From an uncultured Acidobacteriia bacterium (GTDB taxonomy: Bacteria > Acidobacteriota > Terriglobia > Bryobacterales > Bryobacteraceae): 64,000 bases of DNA. Positions 9,279-17,659 of the stretch are shown piece after piece (within the stretch, counting starts at the first letter, position 1; each line of letters begins with the position of its first letter). The stretch is taken from positions 1 to 64,000 of the forward strand of contig CAIQWJ010000007.1 in NCBI GenBank assembly GCA_903875575.1, read 5' to 3'. Position numbers and translations under genes: made by a program. The notes under the pieces are model-generated. The model searched no databases and was not told where the DNA came from. It was given only the letters and a program-made list of their open reading frames with translations.

Positions 9279-10844
9279 ATGGACTCAGCGCCGCCGGAAT
9301 CCACCCCCGGCCTGCCGCGCCATTGGCAAGTCACAATCGCCGTCGCCGCGCTCTTCGCCCTTGCCAGCAAACTCCTTCTGGCCCTCAACACGTACGGCAC
9401 CAACGATGTCTACGCCTGGGAACGCTTCGCCCGCTGGTCCGGTCTGTTCGGCTCTGGCCTCTACTCCATTGACCCCGCCTTCAACCACCCGCCGTCCATG
9501 ATCCACGTGCTGCGCGGCATGACCTGGCTTGCCAGCATCACAGGTGTCGCGTTCCCATTCTGGTTGCGCCTCCCCGCCATCCTTGCCGATACCGCGAGCC
9601 TCTGGGTTGTCTCCCGTATCCTGGCCGCGCGCCTGCATGAACCCACTGTTCGCTGGGGTCTGCTGTTGCTCGCCATCTCGCCCACGCTGATCCTGATCTC
9701 GGGCTTCCACGGCAATACCGACCCCGTCGTCATCTTCTTCCTGTTACTCGCAGTCTGGTTCACCAACCAACACGACCGCGACTGGGCCGCAGGCGCAGCC
9801 TTCGGTGCCGCTATGTGCATCAAGGTCCTGCCGTTGGCCGTGCTGCCGATATTGTTCTTCTATCGCCCCGGCCTTCGCCGCCGCGCCATTTTCCTCGGCG
9901 CGGCGGGGCTGGTCATGCTCGCCTGCTGGTCCCCATATCTCTTCCGGGACCCGCTCCCGATCTTTCACCAGGTGATTGGATATCAAAGCATTTACGGCCA
10001 CTGGGGCCTTACCTGGCTCGTTTGCCATATCGCCAGCTTTCCCGATTCATGGCACGATGCTTTCCAGCACTACGGTGCCTACGCCGTCCTTGGCATCATA
10101 ACCGCCGCGGCATTCCTCATCAACCGGCGCGATGCCCGCCCCACTCTCTATACGCAAACCGGTGCCGCATTCTTCTTCTTCCTTGCCGCCGCGAACGGCT
10201 TCGGGGTGCAGTACCTCGCCTGGCTTGTGCCCTGGACCGTGGGCCTGGCATTCATCCCCGTGGCGTTCTTCACCGCAGCCAGCGGCGTATTCCTGTACCT
10301 GGTTTACAACTGGTGGTCGGGAGGCTTCCCCTGGTTCCTCGCCGACAGCAACTACGTGGGCGACTACGCCGGCCACCTCGACTACTCCCTGACAATCTGC
10401 TGGGTCTCCGTGGTCGTACTGGCGTTCGCCGCATGGCGACGTTCCGACCCGTCGCTACCCTCGCGCCGCACCCTGCTGGCTTTCACGGTGACGGCCATCC
10501 TGACACTCGGCTATCCAGCATGGCAGCAGGTGCGCCGTACCGATGCGCGTCGCTACGAGCCCGCAGTCGACCACGCCGCCCTGAATTCCATTCGCGCTTC
10601 CGAACGCGCCAGTCTGTCTGACGCGTACTTCAAGCTGGGGCGTTTCGCCGACGCCGTCGTCGCGGCCCGAACCGGCGTCGCGCTCGACCCCTCGCTCCTC
10701 GATCCATGGAATAGTCTCACCCGTGCCTGCCTTCAGCTGGGCCGCCTGGATGAGGCCAGAAACGCCGTTGAAAATGCGCTCCGACTCGCACCTGAAGACG
10801 CTACTGCCAACGGCAATTTCGCGGAACTTCAGAGCCGCCGATAG
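9279..10844 (+). CDS. Polytopic glycosyltransferase-like membrane protein with C-terminal TPRs
   Basis: The 521-residue protein has about ten predicted membrane helices (residues about 15-430). It has the topology of GT-C transferases (GT39/GT87-like) and an acidic motif, NDVYAWERF, in the first periplasmic loop. Two TPR-like repeats follow (SLSDAYFKLGRFADAV and LTRACLQLGRLDEA). GT-C enzymes use polyprenyl-phosphate sugars, which the upstream GT2 fusion could supply. It starts 3 bp after the upstream stop, so the two are probably an operon. It ends 3 bp from the opposite-strand neighbour. The acceptor is unknown. Confidence 0.75.
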   Translation: MDSAPPESTPGLPRHWQVTIAVAALFALASKLLLALNTYGTNDVYAWERFARWSGLFGSGLYSIDPAFNHPPSMIHVLRGMTWLASITGVAFPFWLRLPAILADTASLWVVSRILAARLHEPTVRWGLLLLAISPTLILISGFHGNTDPVVIFFLLLAVWFTNQHDRDWAAGAAFGAAMCIKVLPLAVLPILFFYRPGLRRRAIFLGAAGLVMLACWSPYLFRDPLPIFHQVIGYQSIYGHWGLTWLVCHIASFPDSWHDAFQHYGAYAVLGIITAAAFLINRRDARPTLYTQTGAAFFFFLAAANGFGVQYLAWLVPWTVGLAFIPVAFFTAASGVFLYLVYNWWSGGFPWFLADSNYVGDYAGHLDYSLTICWVSVVVLAFAAWRRSDPSLPSRRTLLAFTVTAILTLGYPAWQQVRRTDARRYEPAVDHAALNSIRASERASLSDAYFKLGRFADAVVAARTGVALDPSLLDPWNSLTRACLQLGRLDEARNAVENALRLAPEDATANGNFAELQSRR

Positions 10845-10847
10845 CGG

Positions 10848-12053
10848 TCACTGCCCCCGCTCGTCCAGCAGCATTTTAATCGAAAGATCCACCATCTGAT
10901 CCCGCACAAAATAGCGCTGGAATCGCAGATAGTCCTGGGTCGCGCCCCCCATCACAATCGCGATCCCCAGAACGGCGAGAACCCGCCCCTCTTCGCCCGC
11001 CAGCGCCATCCCTTTCTCAATGAGCCGGTATGCCCCCAACCCCGCCAGCAGGCATACCGACCCGAACGTGTTCCCCACATACCGCAGATTGATAAAGTGC
11101 GGCATCGCCATCGCAATCCCGATATACGCCACCACGAAGACAGCCAGCCATACCAGCACCAAATGTTCGCGGCTCCGCCAGACCGCCACCAGACCGGCCA
11201 CGGCCAGCAATGAAGTCAGCGGGGCCAGTATCCAGAACCCGGTCAGCATCAGATACGGTGGCCCCGATGCGTATTCCAGCGCATAGGCATTCGCCGCATT
11301 CACCGACGGGATCGCCAGCACGATGGATACGTAATCGGACAGGCTCCCCACTTGCCCCGCCAGCCACCATAGGCTCAGGCCCATTCCCACCGCTGTTGCG
11401 GCCGCCAGCACTCCAACATCTCGCCACTCTCGCCCGCGCCCCAGAATCCATACCATCCACAGCGCGCACAGGCCGTACGGCACCGGCATCGATTCCTTAA
11501 ATAAAATACCGATGCTTCCTGTCACCGCAAAAAGCACATACCAGAACCACGCCCTGGCCCCGCGCGTCACTTCGCACACCACAAAGATGAGCACAAGACC
11601 GAATAACTCCACCAGCGCATCCGTCCAGGTTCGCCGCGCAATCGCCAGATCAGGCGGTAGCACCGCGTAAAGAAGCATCCCCGTCGCTGCCGCCCACGGT
11701 GGGAAAAAACGTATCCCGAGCAGCGCCAGCAACAGCAGCGATCCAATGCTGGCCGCGCAGGAGATTCGCGCTCCCACTTCCTCATCGCGCTTTCCCGTCC
11801 ACATCATCGCCATGCCTACCAGCCGGATCATGCCCACCCGCGTCGGCGGCGGATACAACCGCGTATCCGCGTCGGCTTTGTATTCCGCAATCAGGGACCG
11901 GATCCCGGCCGCTCCTCCGTCCAGCCACGTCTTCGCCTGATACGTGTAAACGCGCTCATCCGGTGTCCGCGTCACCACATTGCCCAGATTCACCAGGCGC
12001 AGCCAGGAGCCCAGGCAAACCAGAGCAACCATGAGGATAGTTTGACGCGACAT
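10848..12053 (-). CDS. GT39-like membrane glycosyltransferase
   Basis: The 401-residue polytopic membrane protein has a first TM helix at residues 5-22, then RTPDERVYTYQAKTW. The acidic pair in that first loop is the usual catalytic position in PMT/ArnT-type GT-C enzymes. Around ten hydrophobic helices follow. It is convergent with the preceding gene and divergent from the GtrA gene. It is shorter than typical PMTs and lacks the C-terminal soluble domain. Function as a polyprenyl-phosphate-sugar transferase is inferred from fold and context only. Confidence 0.75.
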   Translation of the reverse strand: MSRQTILMVALVCLGSWLRLVNLGNVVTRTPDERVYTYQAKTWLDGGAAGIRSLIAEYKADADTRLYPPPTRVGMIRLVGMAMMWTGKRDEEVGARISCAASIGSLLLLALLGIRFFPPWAAATGMLLYAVLPPDLAIARRTWTDALVELFGLVLIFVVCEVTRGARAWFWYVLFAVTGSIGILFKESMPVPYGLCALWMVWILGRGREWRDVGVLAAATAVGMGLSLWWLAGQVGSLSDYVSIVLAIPSVNAANAYALEYASGPPYLMLTGFWILAPLTSLLAVAGLVAVWRSREHLVLVWLAVFVVAYIGIAMAMPHFINLRYVGNTFGSVCLLAGLGAYRLIEKGMALAGEEGRVLAVLGIAIVMGGATQDYLRFQRYFVRDQMVDLSIKMLLDERGQ

Positions 12054-12086
12054 ATTGATATTCCATACCAGCGTACTAGTGCGCAG

Positions 12087-12554
12087 ATGCTGCCGATGGA
12101 CAATAGTGCAGGCGACATGCTCACTCCCGCCCAGACCGAACCAGTCCCCCCAGCCGGCCCCGTGCCGCTATTTCTTCGCTACGGGGCGGCCTCGCTTGTC
12201 ACTGCGGGCATCGACAACCTCGTCTTCTACTTCGTCTTCCACTCCACCGGCACTATCGCAGGCGCACAGGCTGTGGCTCGTATTGTTTCGGTACTGTTCA
12301 ATTACGGCATCGTCCGGCGGATCGTCTTCAGTTCCGGCCAGAACCACCGGCACGCTCTCCCCCGCTATCTACTGTTGGTCGCCCTCAACGCTTTGATTTC
12401 CTATACTGGTATCCGCGTGCTCTCCAGCCTGACGCCTCTCGGCGTGGTCCCTTCCAAGATCCTGTCGGAAAGCCTCCTCTTCGTCGCGAACTTCGCCATC
12501 CAGCGCCGCTTCGTCTTCCAACACCGGCACTCCAGCCAGCCAAACGGACTCTGA
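12087..12554 (+). CDS. GtrA-like membrane protein
   Basis: The protein has four hydrophobic helices with the GtrA pattern (FLRYGAASLVTAGIDNLVFYFVF, then a C-terminal NFAIQRRFVF). GtrA proteins are thought to flip or present undecaprenyl-phosphate-linked sugars to membrane glycosyltransferases. The frame opens upstream with a TTG at 12042, but that would overlap the divergent gene starting at 12053. ATG 12087 (155 aa) is therefore preferred, and ATGs at 12096 and 12117 are also possible. It lies 6 bp before the next transferase gene and fits the surrounding GT2/GT-C block. Confidence 0.85.
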   Translation: MLPMDNSAGDMLTPAQTEPVPPAGPVPLFLRYGAASLVTAGIDNLVFYFVFHSTGTIAGAQAVARIVSVLFNYGIVRRIVFSSGQNHRHALPRYLLLVALNALISYTGIRVLSSLTPLGVVPSKILSESLLFVANFAIQRRFVFQHRHSSQPNGL

Positions 12555-12560
12555 CCCCGC

Positions 12561-14291
12561 ATGACCCTGCCATCCCGTAAGGCCCTGTTCCCGCTCATCG
12601 CCGTCCTGACGCTGGTCACCATCGTTTACAGCAATCACTTTCACAACGGCTTTCACTACGACGACTTCCACACCATCACCACGAACCCCTGGATTCGCAG
12701 CCTCCGGAACATCCCTCACATTTTTGCCGATGGAGATACTTTCAGCACCCTACCCGCCAACCGCGGCTGGCGCCCCCTCGTAACCGCATCGCTCGCCGTG
12801 GATTACGCCATTGCCAAAGGACTTCATCCCGGCTATTTCCAGACCTCCGATTTCTGCTGGTTCCTGGTTCAGCTCTGCCTGATATACGCGCTCTTCCGCC
12901 ACATCCTCGATTTCGCGCGACCCGAAGCGTCGTCGGTTGCCCTGGACAACACCTTCGCCCGCCCAGGCATCCCGAACCAAATCATCGCGCTGTTTGCCAC
13001 GGCACTCTATGGCGTACACCCCGCGATTGCGGAAACCGTCAATTACATCATCCAGCGCGGTGACGTCTACTCAACCCTCGCGGTGATAGCCGGCCTGCTC
13101 CTCTATATCCGCTGGCCGCATCGACGCCATCTGGGCCTCTATCTGATCCCGGTCGTTCTTGGCCTGCTGAGCAAGCCGCCCGCGCTCGTCTTCCCTGCGA
13201 TTCTCTTCGCTTATCTCCTGCTGTTCGAAAACGCGAAACCCCTCCGCGCCTTGTCCCGCACCCTTCCCGCGCTGCTGCTTTCCATCGGTTTCGGCATTCT
13301 CTCCAAAGCCATGACACCGAAAAGCTATGACCCCGGCGCATGGCCCGCTTACGACTACCGCATCACGCAGCCCCTGGTCGCCCTGCGCTACTTCCGCAAT
13401 TTCTTCCTGCCACTGCAACTCTCCGCCGATACTGACCACATCGCCGAAACCAGCATCCTCCACGGCTATGCCTGGGTGGGGGTAATATTCCTGCTCATCC
13501 TGTTGGCTGTGGCCATTTATACCAGTCGCGAAATGAAACTCCGCCCCATCGCCTTTGGCTTCTGGTGGTTTGTGATCGCACTCCTGCCCACGTCTCTGTT
13601 TCCCCTTGCCGAAATCGAGAATGACCACCGCATGTTCTTCCCCTTCGTCGGCTTGGTTCTGAGCGTGATCTATACGCTGGCTCTCCTGGCCGACGCGGCC
13701 TATGCGCGGGCCCGCTTGACATTGACCGTCGCCTGCGCTGCAATCCTTCTGCTCGCCTCACACGGCACGAGACTCCGCAACGTCGTCTGGTACAACGAGG
13801 AATCGCTTTGGTATGACGTGACACTGAAAAGCCCCCAAAACGGTCGCGGCCTCATGAACTACGGCCTCACCCAGATGGAAAAGGGCGACTACGTGCGCGC
13901 CCTCAATTACTTCACGCGCGCCACGCAGTTCAGTCCGGACTATTACGTCCTCGAAATCAACCTCGGCATTTCGAACGGTGCGCTGAACAACGATGCCGAA
14001 GCCGAGCGGCACTTTGCCCGTTCGCTGGAACTTGCTCCGCAGGATGCCCAGGCGCTCTATTTCTACGCCTCATGGCTGCGGGAACGGGGCCGCTACAACG
14101 AGGCCATTCAGTACCTGAACTACAACATCCAGAACAACCCGGATTATCTCGACGCCCGCTATCTTCTGATGTGGATTTACCACGATCTGGGAGACAGCGC
14201 CAGCCTGCAGCGAACCGCCAACGATTTGCTGGCACAGTTCCCCGGCGATTCCGTCGCCGAGTCCTGGCTGGCGGGCAGAATACCGTCCTGA
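12561..14291 (+). CDS. TMTC-like membrane glycosyltransferase with TPR domain
   Basis: This 576-residue protein has a polytopic N-terminal part (about 1-405). It carries the motif HYDDFHTI early in the first external loop, as in O-mannosyltransferase TMTC-type (DUF1736-like) proteins. The soluble C-terminus (about 420-570) contains four TPR-like units (GRGLMNYGLTQMEKGDYVRAL, AQALYFYASWLRERGRYNEAI and others). The start follows the GtrA stop by 6 bp. In animals TMTCs mannosylate cadherins. Bacterial relatives are uncharacterised, so the acceptor is unknown. This is the third GT-C protein in the block, and the TPRs may select substrate. Confidence 0.78.
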   Translation: MTLPSRKALFPLIAVLTLVTIVYSNHFHNGFHYDDFHTITTNPWIRSLRNIPHIFADGDTFSTLPANRGWRPLVTASLAVDYAIAKGLHPGYFQTSDFCWFLVQLCLIYALFRHILDFARPEASSVALDNTFARPGIPNQIIALFATALYGVHPAIAETVNYIIQRGDVYSTLAVIAGLLLYIRWPHRRHLGLYLIPVVLGLLSKPPALVFPAILFAYLLLFENAKPLRALSRTLPALLLSIGFGILSKAMTPKSYDPGAWPAYDYRITQPLVALRYFRNFFLPLQLSADTDHIAETSILHGYAWVGVIFLLILLAVAIYTSREMKLRPIAFGFWWFVIALLPTSLFPLAEIENDHRMFFPFVGLVLSVIYTLALLADAAYARARLTLTVACAAILLLASHGTRLRNVVWYNEESLWYDVTLKSPQNGRGLMNYGLTQMEKGDYVRALNYFTRATQFSPDYYVLEINLGISNGALNNDAEAERHFARSLELAPQDAQALYFYASWLRERGRYNEAIQYLNYNIQNNPDYLDARYLLMWIYHDLGDSASLQRTANDLLAQFPGDSVAESWLAGRIPS

Positions 14292-14299
14292 TGGGTCGG

Positions 14300-14803
14300 C
14301 TAGTTCAGCCGCAGCAAAAACCGGTTCTCGCGAAACGTGCGGCTGAGAGTGCTGCAAACACCTGTCCACGCCGGAAACGAATCGGAGAGACGATCGAACA
14401 GCTGCCGCTTCGCCACGTCGCTCGTATACTGACTGGCGCGTCCATACAACGATTGGCCTACCTGGTCATACCACTTCACGTTGTGCCTGCGCGCCATCTG
14501 ATCACGGAAAAAGCCAGCAAAAAGCAGCACCTGCGATCCGCCAATTTCCAGCATCTCCGAATCGTTCGCCAGCGTCGTTTCCATAATGAAGGCGTCAAAG
14601 ACTTCCGACAGATTCGCCATCAGCGGCATCGTGGTTGTATCGGATCGCGATGTCTGCGCATAGTGGGCCAGAATGCTGGCCACGTAAAACACCTCATCTT
14701 CTCTGAATCTTCTGATGCCTGCTGTCTCGCGCAGATTCTCGGCGAAGAAATTCAGGGCGGTGCCGGAGTCAACAGCGATAAGTTCCTGGAAGAGGCTATC
14801 CAT
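14300..14803 (-). CDS. Conserved hypothetical protein, helical, 167 aa
   Basis: I do not recognise a family with confidence. The protein looks all-helical and soluble, with no signal peptide or membrane segment. Features that look conserved in type are FFAENLRETAG near residue 20, GGSQVLLFAGFFRDQMARR in the middle, and a C-terminal LFDRLSDSFPAW. It reads leftward, convergent with the TMTC-like gene (8 bp between stops) and divergent from the PhzF-like gene. The start MDSLFQEL is the only ATG near the 5' end, preceded by GTGTAAAGGAGCATT, a good ribosome site. Function unknown. Confidence 0.7.
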   Translation of the reverse strand: MDSLFQELIAVDSGTALNFFAENLRETAGIRRFREDEVFYVASILAHYAQTSRSDTTTMPLMANLSEVFDAFIMETTLANDSEMLEIGGSQVLLFAGFFRDQMARRHNVKWYDQVGQSLYGRASQYTSDVAKRQLFDRLSDSFPAWTGVCSTLSRTFRENRFLLRLN

Positions 14804-14853
14804 AATGCTCCTTTACACGAGAGAATACCAAGCTTTCGGCCCACAGGAGAAAT

Positions 14854-14868
14854 CAATCAATTTGATTG
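14854..14868. promoter_or_regulatory. Short palindrome in divergent promoter region
   Basis: CAATCA-ATT-TGATTG forms a perfect 6-bp inverted repeat with a 3-bp spacer. It sits between the hypothetical gene (start 14803) and the PhzF-like gene (start 14923). It is AT-rich against a GC-rich background and could bind a dimeric regulator of either gene. No regulator gene is adjacent. Confidence 0.3.
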
Positions 14869-14922
14869 CCCCTATACGCGGGCGTTTACCCATCGCCATG
14901 GCCAATCGTCCATAATCTATAC

Positions 14923-15759
14923 ATGCCCGGTTCCGGCTTCCCTATCACTCAGGTAGACGCCTTCACTTCAATTCCGTTTCACGGAAACCCCGCAGCCGTA
15001 TGCGTCCTGAAGCACGCCCATGAAGACCCCGCAAAACATGAAGCATGGATGCGCAACGTCGCCCGGGAAATGAACCTTTCTGAGACGGCCTTCCTGCTGC
15101 CGGACCCCGTTGACCATGGGGCCTACCAACTTCGCTGGTTCACCCCCACCGTAGAGATTGATCTCTGCGGCCACGCCACACTGGCCAGCGCCCACGTTCT
15201 CTGGGAAGACGGTCACCTCGCACCTCATGCCACCGCACGCTTCCACACCCGCAGCGGGCTGCTCACCTGCTCGCGCCTGGGCCACTGGATCGAGATGGAC
15301 TTCCCTGCTACCTTCGTCGAAGCCTGTGATCCCCCCACCCAGCTCGCCGAAGCCATCGGTGCGGAATTTACGTTTGTGGGACGCAGCAAATTTGACTACC
15401 TCGTCGAAGTTGCGGACGAACAGACCGTCCGAGCCCTGAATCCAAATCATCACCTGCTGCGCCAGTTACCGGTTCGGGGCATCATCGCCACGGCACTCGC
15501 CAACACGCCCAATCCCGGACACTTCGACTTCATCTCGCGCTTCTTCGCTCCCGGTTCCGGCATTGACGAGGATCCCGTCACAGGTTCCGCCCACTGCGCG
15601 CTCGCGCCCTACTGGGCCTCGCGAACCGGCCACCATGAAATGATCGGCTACCAGGCCTCCCCTCGCGGCGGTACCGTCCGCGTGCGCCATCAGGAAGATC
15701 GCGTCTTCCTGGCCGGCCAGGCCGTCACGGTCCTTCGCGGAGAGTTAGTCGGCGAATGA
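14923..15759 (+). CDS. PhzF family isomerase-like protein
   Basis: The 278-residue protein matches PhzF: VDAFTSIPFHGNPAAV at the N-terminus, ETAFL with the likely catalytic Glu, CGHATLASAHVL, and the C-terminal DPVTGSAHCALAPYW. Family members include PhzF of phenazine synthesis and many enzymes of unknown substrate. No phenazine genes are present, so no specific reaction is assigned. ATG 14923 is chosen because homology begins just after it. The frame runs 19 codons further upstream without matching family residues. Its stop overlaps the start of a 47-residue membrane protein (ATGA), implying translational coupling. Confidence 0.88.
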   Translation: MPGSGFPITQVDAFTSIPFHGNPAAVCVLKHAHEDPAKHEAWMRNVAREMNLSETAFLLPDPVDHGAYQLRWFTPTVEIDLCGHATLASAHVLWEDGHLAPHATARFHTRSGLLTCSRLGHWIEMDFPATFVEACDPPTQLAEAIGAEFTFVGRSKFDYLVEVADEQTVRALNPNHHLLRQLPVRGIIATALANTPNPGHFDFISRFFAPGSGIDEDPVTGSAHCALAPYWASRTGHHEMIGYQASPRGGTVRVRHQEDRVFLAGQAVTVLRGELVGE

Positions 15760-15899
15760 AATTCAAACTGCCCGACGCCGCGTTCGACCCCGAACCGCCG
15801 CCAGTTCTCGGCACCTGGCGCAACGTCTACATCACGGCCATCGGCTGGCTCGCGTTTCTGATCGTGCTCTTCTACGCCTTTACCCGGTACTTTGCATGA
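15756..15899 (+). CDS. Small single-TM membrane protein, 47 aa
   Basis: The start ATG overlaps the PhzF stop by 4 bp. The product has a Pro-rich N-terminus (PDAAFDPEPPPVLGTW) and one hydrophobic helix (about residues 25-43), ending FTRYFA. The conserved-looking order of Pro-rich tail then Tyr/Trp-flanked helix suggests a small accessory membrane subunit. The sodium:solute symporter begins 40 bp downstream with its own ribosome site. I infer an accessory or stabilising role for that transporter, from position only. Confidence 0.65.
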   Translation: MKFKLPDAAFDPEPPPVLGTWRNVYITAIGWLAFLIVLFYAFTRYFA

Positions 15900-15939
15900 G
15901 CGCCAGCCTCCCCATCAACTCCATTGCAGGAGCGAGCCG

Positions 15940-17643
15940 ATGAGCACAGCTGACTGGATTGTCATGGTCCTTGCCATGATCGCCATCCCCGCCTTCGGCC
16001 TCTGGCGCGGACGCCGCAACCGCCGGGACATAAACGACTATCTTCTGGCCAGCAAGTCCATGCCCTGGTACGCCATGGGGCTTTCGATCATGGCCACCCA
16101 GGCGAGTGCCATCACCTTCATCGCCACCACTGGCCAGGCCTATGTCGATGGCATGCGTTTCGTGCAGTTCTACTTTGGTCTGCCGATCGCGATGGTGATT
16201 CTGGCCGCAACAGCTGTTCCGATCTTTCACAAGGCGGGCGTCTACACGGCCTACGAGTACCTCGAACGCCGCTTCGATGCAAAGACACGCGCGCTTACGT
16301 CAGTCGTATTCCTGGTATCACGAGGCATGGCCGCAGGCATCGCCATATATGCCCCCGCGATCGTGATGAGCTCCATCTTCGGCTGGCCGGACCGCGTGAC
16401 CACCCTGATCATCGGTGCCGTCTGTGTTATCTACACAACAACCGGCGGCATTCCCGCCGTCACATGGTCTGACGTCCTGCAAATGAGCGTCATCTTCTCC
16501 GGCCTCATCCTCGCCGTCATCACCGTAATATCGCTGATGCCCCACGGCGTGGGCTTTGGGGACGCCGTCTATCTGGCGGGAGCGATTGGCAAGCTCAACG
16601 TCGTGGATCTCAAACTCGACTGGAATAACCGTTACAACTTATGGAGCGGTGTGTTCGGCGGCACTTTCCTTTTCCTCGGCTATTTCGGCTGCGACCAATC
16701 CCAGGTGCAGCGTTTCCTTACCGGTAAGTCCGTAGCCCAGAGCCGACTCAGCCTGCTCTTCAACGCCATGGCTAAGGTACCCATGCAGTTTTTCATCCTG
16801 TTCGTGGGTGCCATGGTCTTCGTGTTCTACCTCTTCAACCAGCCCCCCCTGCTCTTCCAGAAGGACGCCATGACGGCCCTCGCGAAGCAACCCGGGTACT
16901 CGCAGATCCAGACTCAGTTCGACAACGCTTTCGTCAAGCGCGAACATGCCGCGCAATCGCTCAACGCGGCGCGTAAGGCGGGCGACGCCGCGGCGCTGGG
17001 CGCGGCAGTTGCGGACTACCGTTCAGCCCAGCACGAAGCCGATGCCGCGCGCTCCGCCGGCATCAAACTCTACCAGAAGACGGAAGGCCAGAGCGGTTTC
17101 AGCGACACGAATTACATCTTCCTCTCGTTCGTCACGAAATACTTTCCGGTCGGCTTCATCGGACTGGTGATTGCCGTCATTTTCACGGCGGCCATGTCAT
17201 CCAGTTCCGGCGAACTGAATTCGCTGGCCACCGTCAGCGTGATGGACATCTATCGACGGCATTTCAAACCCCACGCGACCGACCGCCATTACCTCATCGC
17301 CTCCCGCGTCTTTACGGCAATCTGGGGCACCTGGGCCGTGGCCTTCGCACAATATGCCCGCCACCTCGGCTCTCTGGTGGAAGCCGTGAACCAGGTCGGC
17401 TCGTTCTTTTACCCGGTCATGCTGGGCACCTTTACCCTCGGCTTTTTCTTCAAACGCGTGCAGGGCGGGGCCGCCTTCTGGGCGCTTCTGGTCGGCGAAG
17501 CCACCATCGTCGCCTGCGCAATATTCACTAAGATCGCTTTTCTCTGGTACAACGTAATTGGTGCCTTGGTTGTAGTGGTATTCGGCGTACTGATTTCAAA
17601 GCTGATGCCGCCGAGCCCCGAAAACGAGACCAGACTGACATAA
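15940..17643 (+). CDS. Sodium:solute symporter (SSS family)
   Basis: The 567-residue protein has about 13 membrane helices with SSS hallmarks: WRGRRNRRDINDYLLASKSM early, TTGGIPAVTWSDVLQ, and AAMSSSSGELNSLATV in the later sodium-binding helix. ATG 15940 is chosen because AGGAG lies 6 bp upstream. An upstream TTG frame overlaps the small gene and lacks a ribosome site. Residues about 320-385 are an Ala-rich, charged, coiled-coil-like insertion between two helices, absent from classic SSS members. The solute is not predictable. The gene probably shares a transcript with the 47-residue protein and the PhzF-like gene. Confidence 0.9.
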   Translation: MSTADWIVMVLAMIAIPAFGLWRGRRNRRDINDYLLASKSMPWYAMGLSIMATQASAITFIATTGQAYVDGMRFVQFYFGLPIAMVILAATAVPIFHKAGVYTAYEYLERRFDAKTRALTSVVFLVSRGMAAGIAIYAPAIVMSSIFGWPDRVTTLIIGAVCVIYTTTGGIPAVTWSDVLQMSVIFSGLILAVITVISLMPHGVGFGDAVYLAGAIGKLNVVDLKLDWNNRYNLWSGVFGGTFLFLGYFGCDQSQVQRFLTGKSVAQSRLSLLFNAMAKVPMQFFILFVGAMVFVFYLFNQPPLLFQKDAMTALAKQPGYSQIQTQFDNAFVKREHAAQSLNAARKAGDAAALGAAVADYRSAQHEADAARSAGIKLYQKTEGQSGFSDTNYIFLSFVTKYFPVGFIGLVIAVIFTAAMSSSSGELNSLATVSVMDIYRRHFKPHATDRHYLIASRVFTAIWGTWAVAFAQYARHLGSLVEAVNQVGSFFYPVMLGTFTLGFFFKRVQGGAAFWALLVGEATIVACAIFTKIAFLWYNVIGALVVVVFGVLISKLMPPSPENETRLT

Positions 17644-17659
17644 CGGACTGCGAGCTCCT

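Noticed and set aside
9815-10621. Plus-strand open frame of 268 codons inside the TPR glycosyltransferase gene
   Set aside because: It is out of frame with a clear membrane protein and is extremely Arg/Pro-rich, as expected for a shifted frame in GC-rich DNA.
12042-12086. TTG start for the GtrA gene
   Set aside because: It overlaps the divergent gene start at 12053 and adds no family residues. ATG 12087 or later fits better.
14072-14956. Plus-strand open frame of 294 codons spanning the TMTC end and the hypothetical gene
   Set aside because: It crosses two genes with better codon patterns and an unrelated intergenic region.
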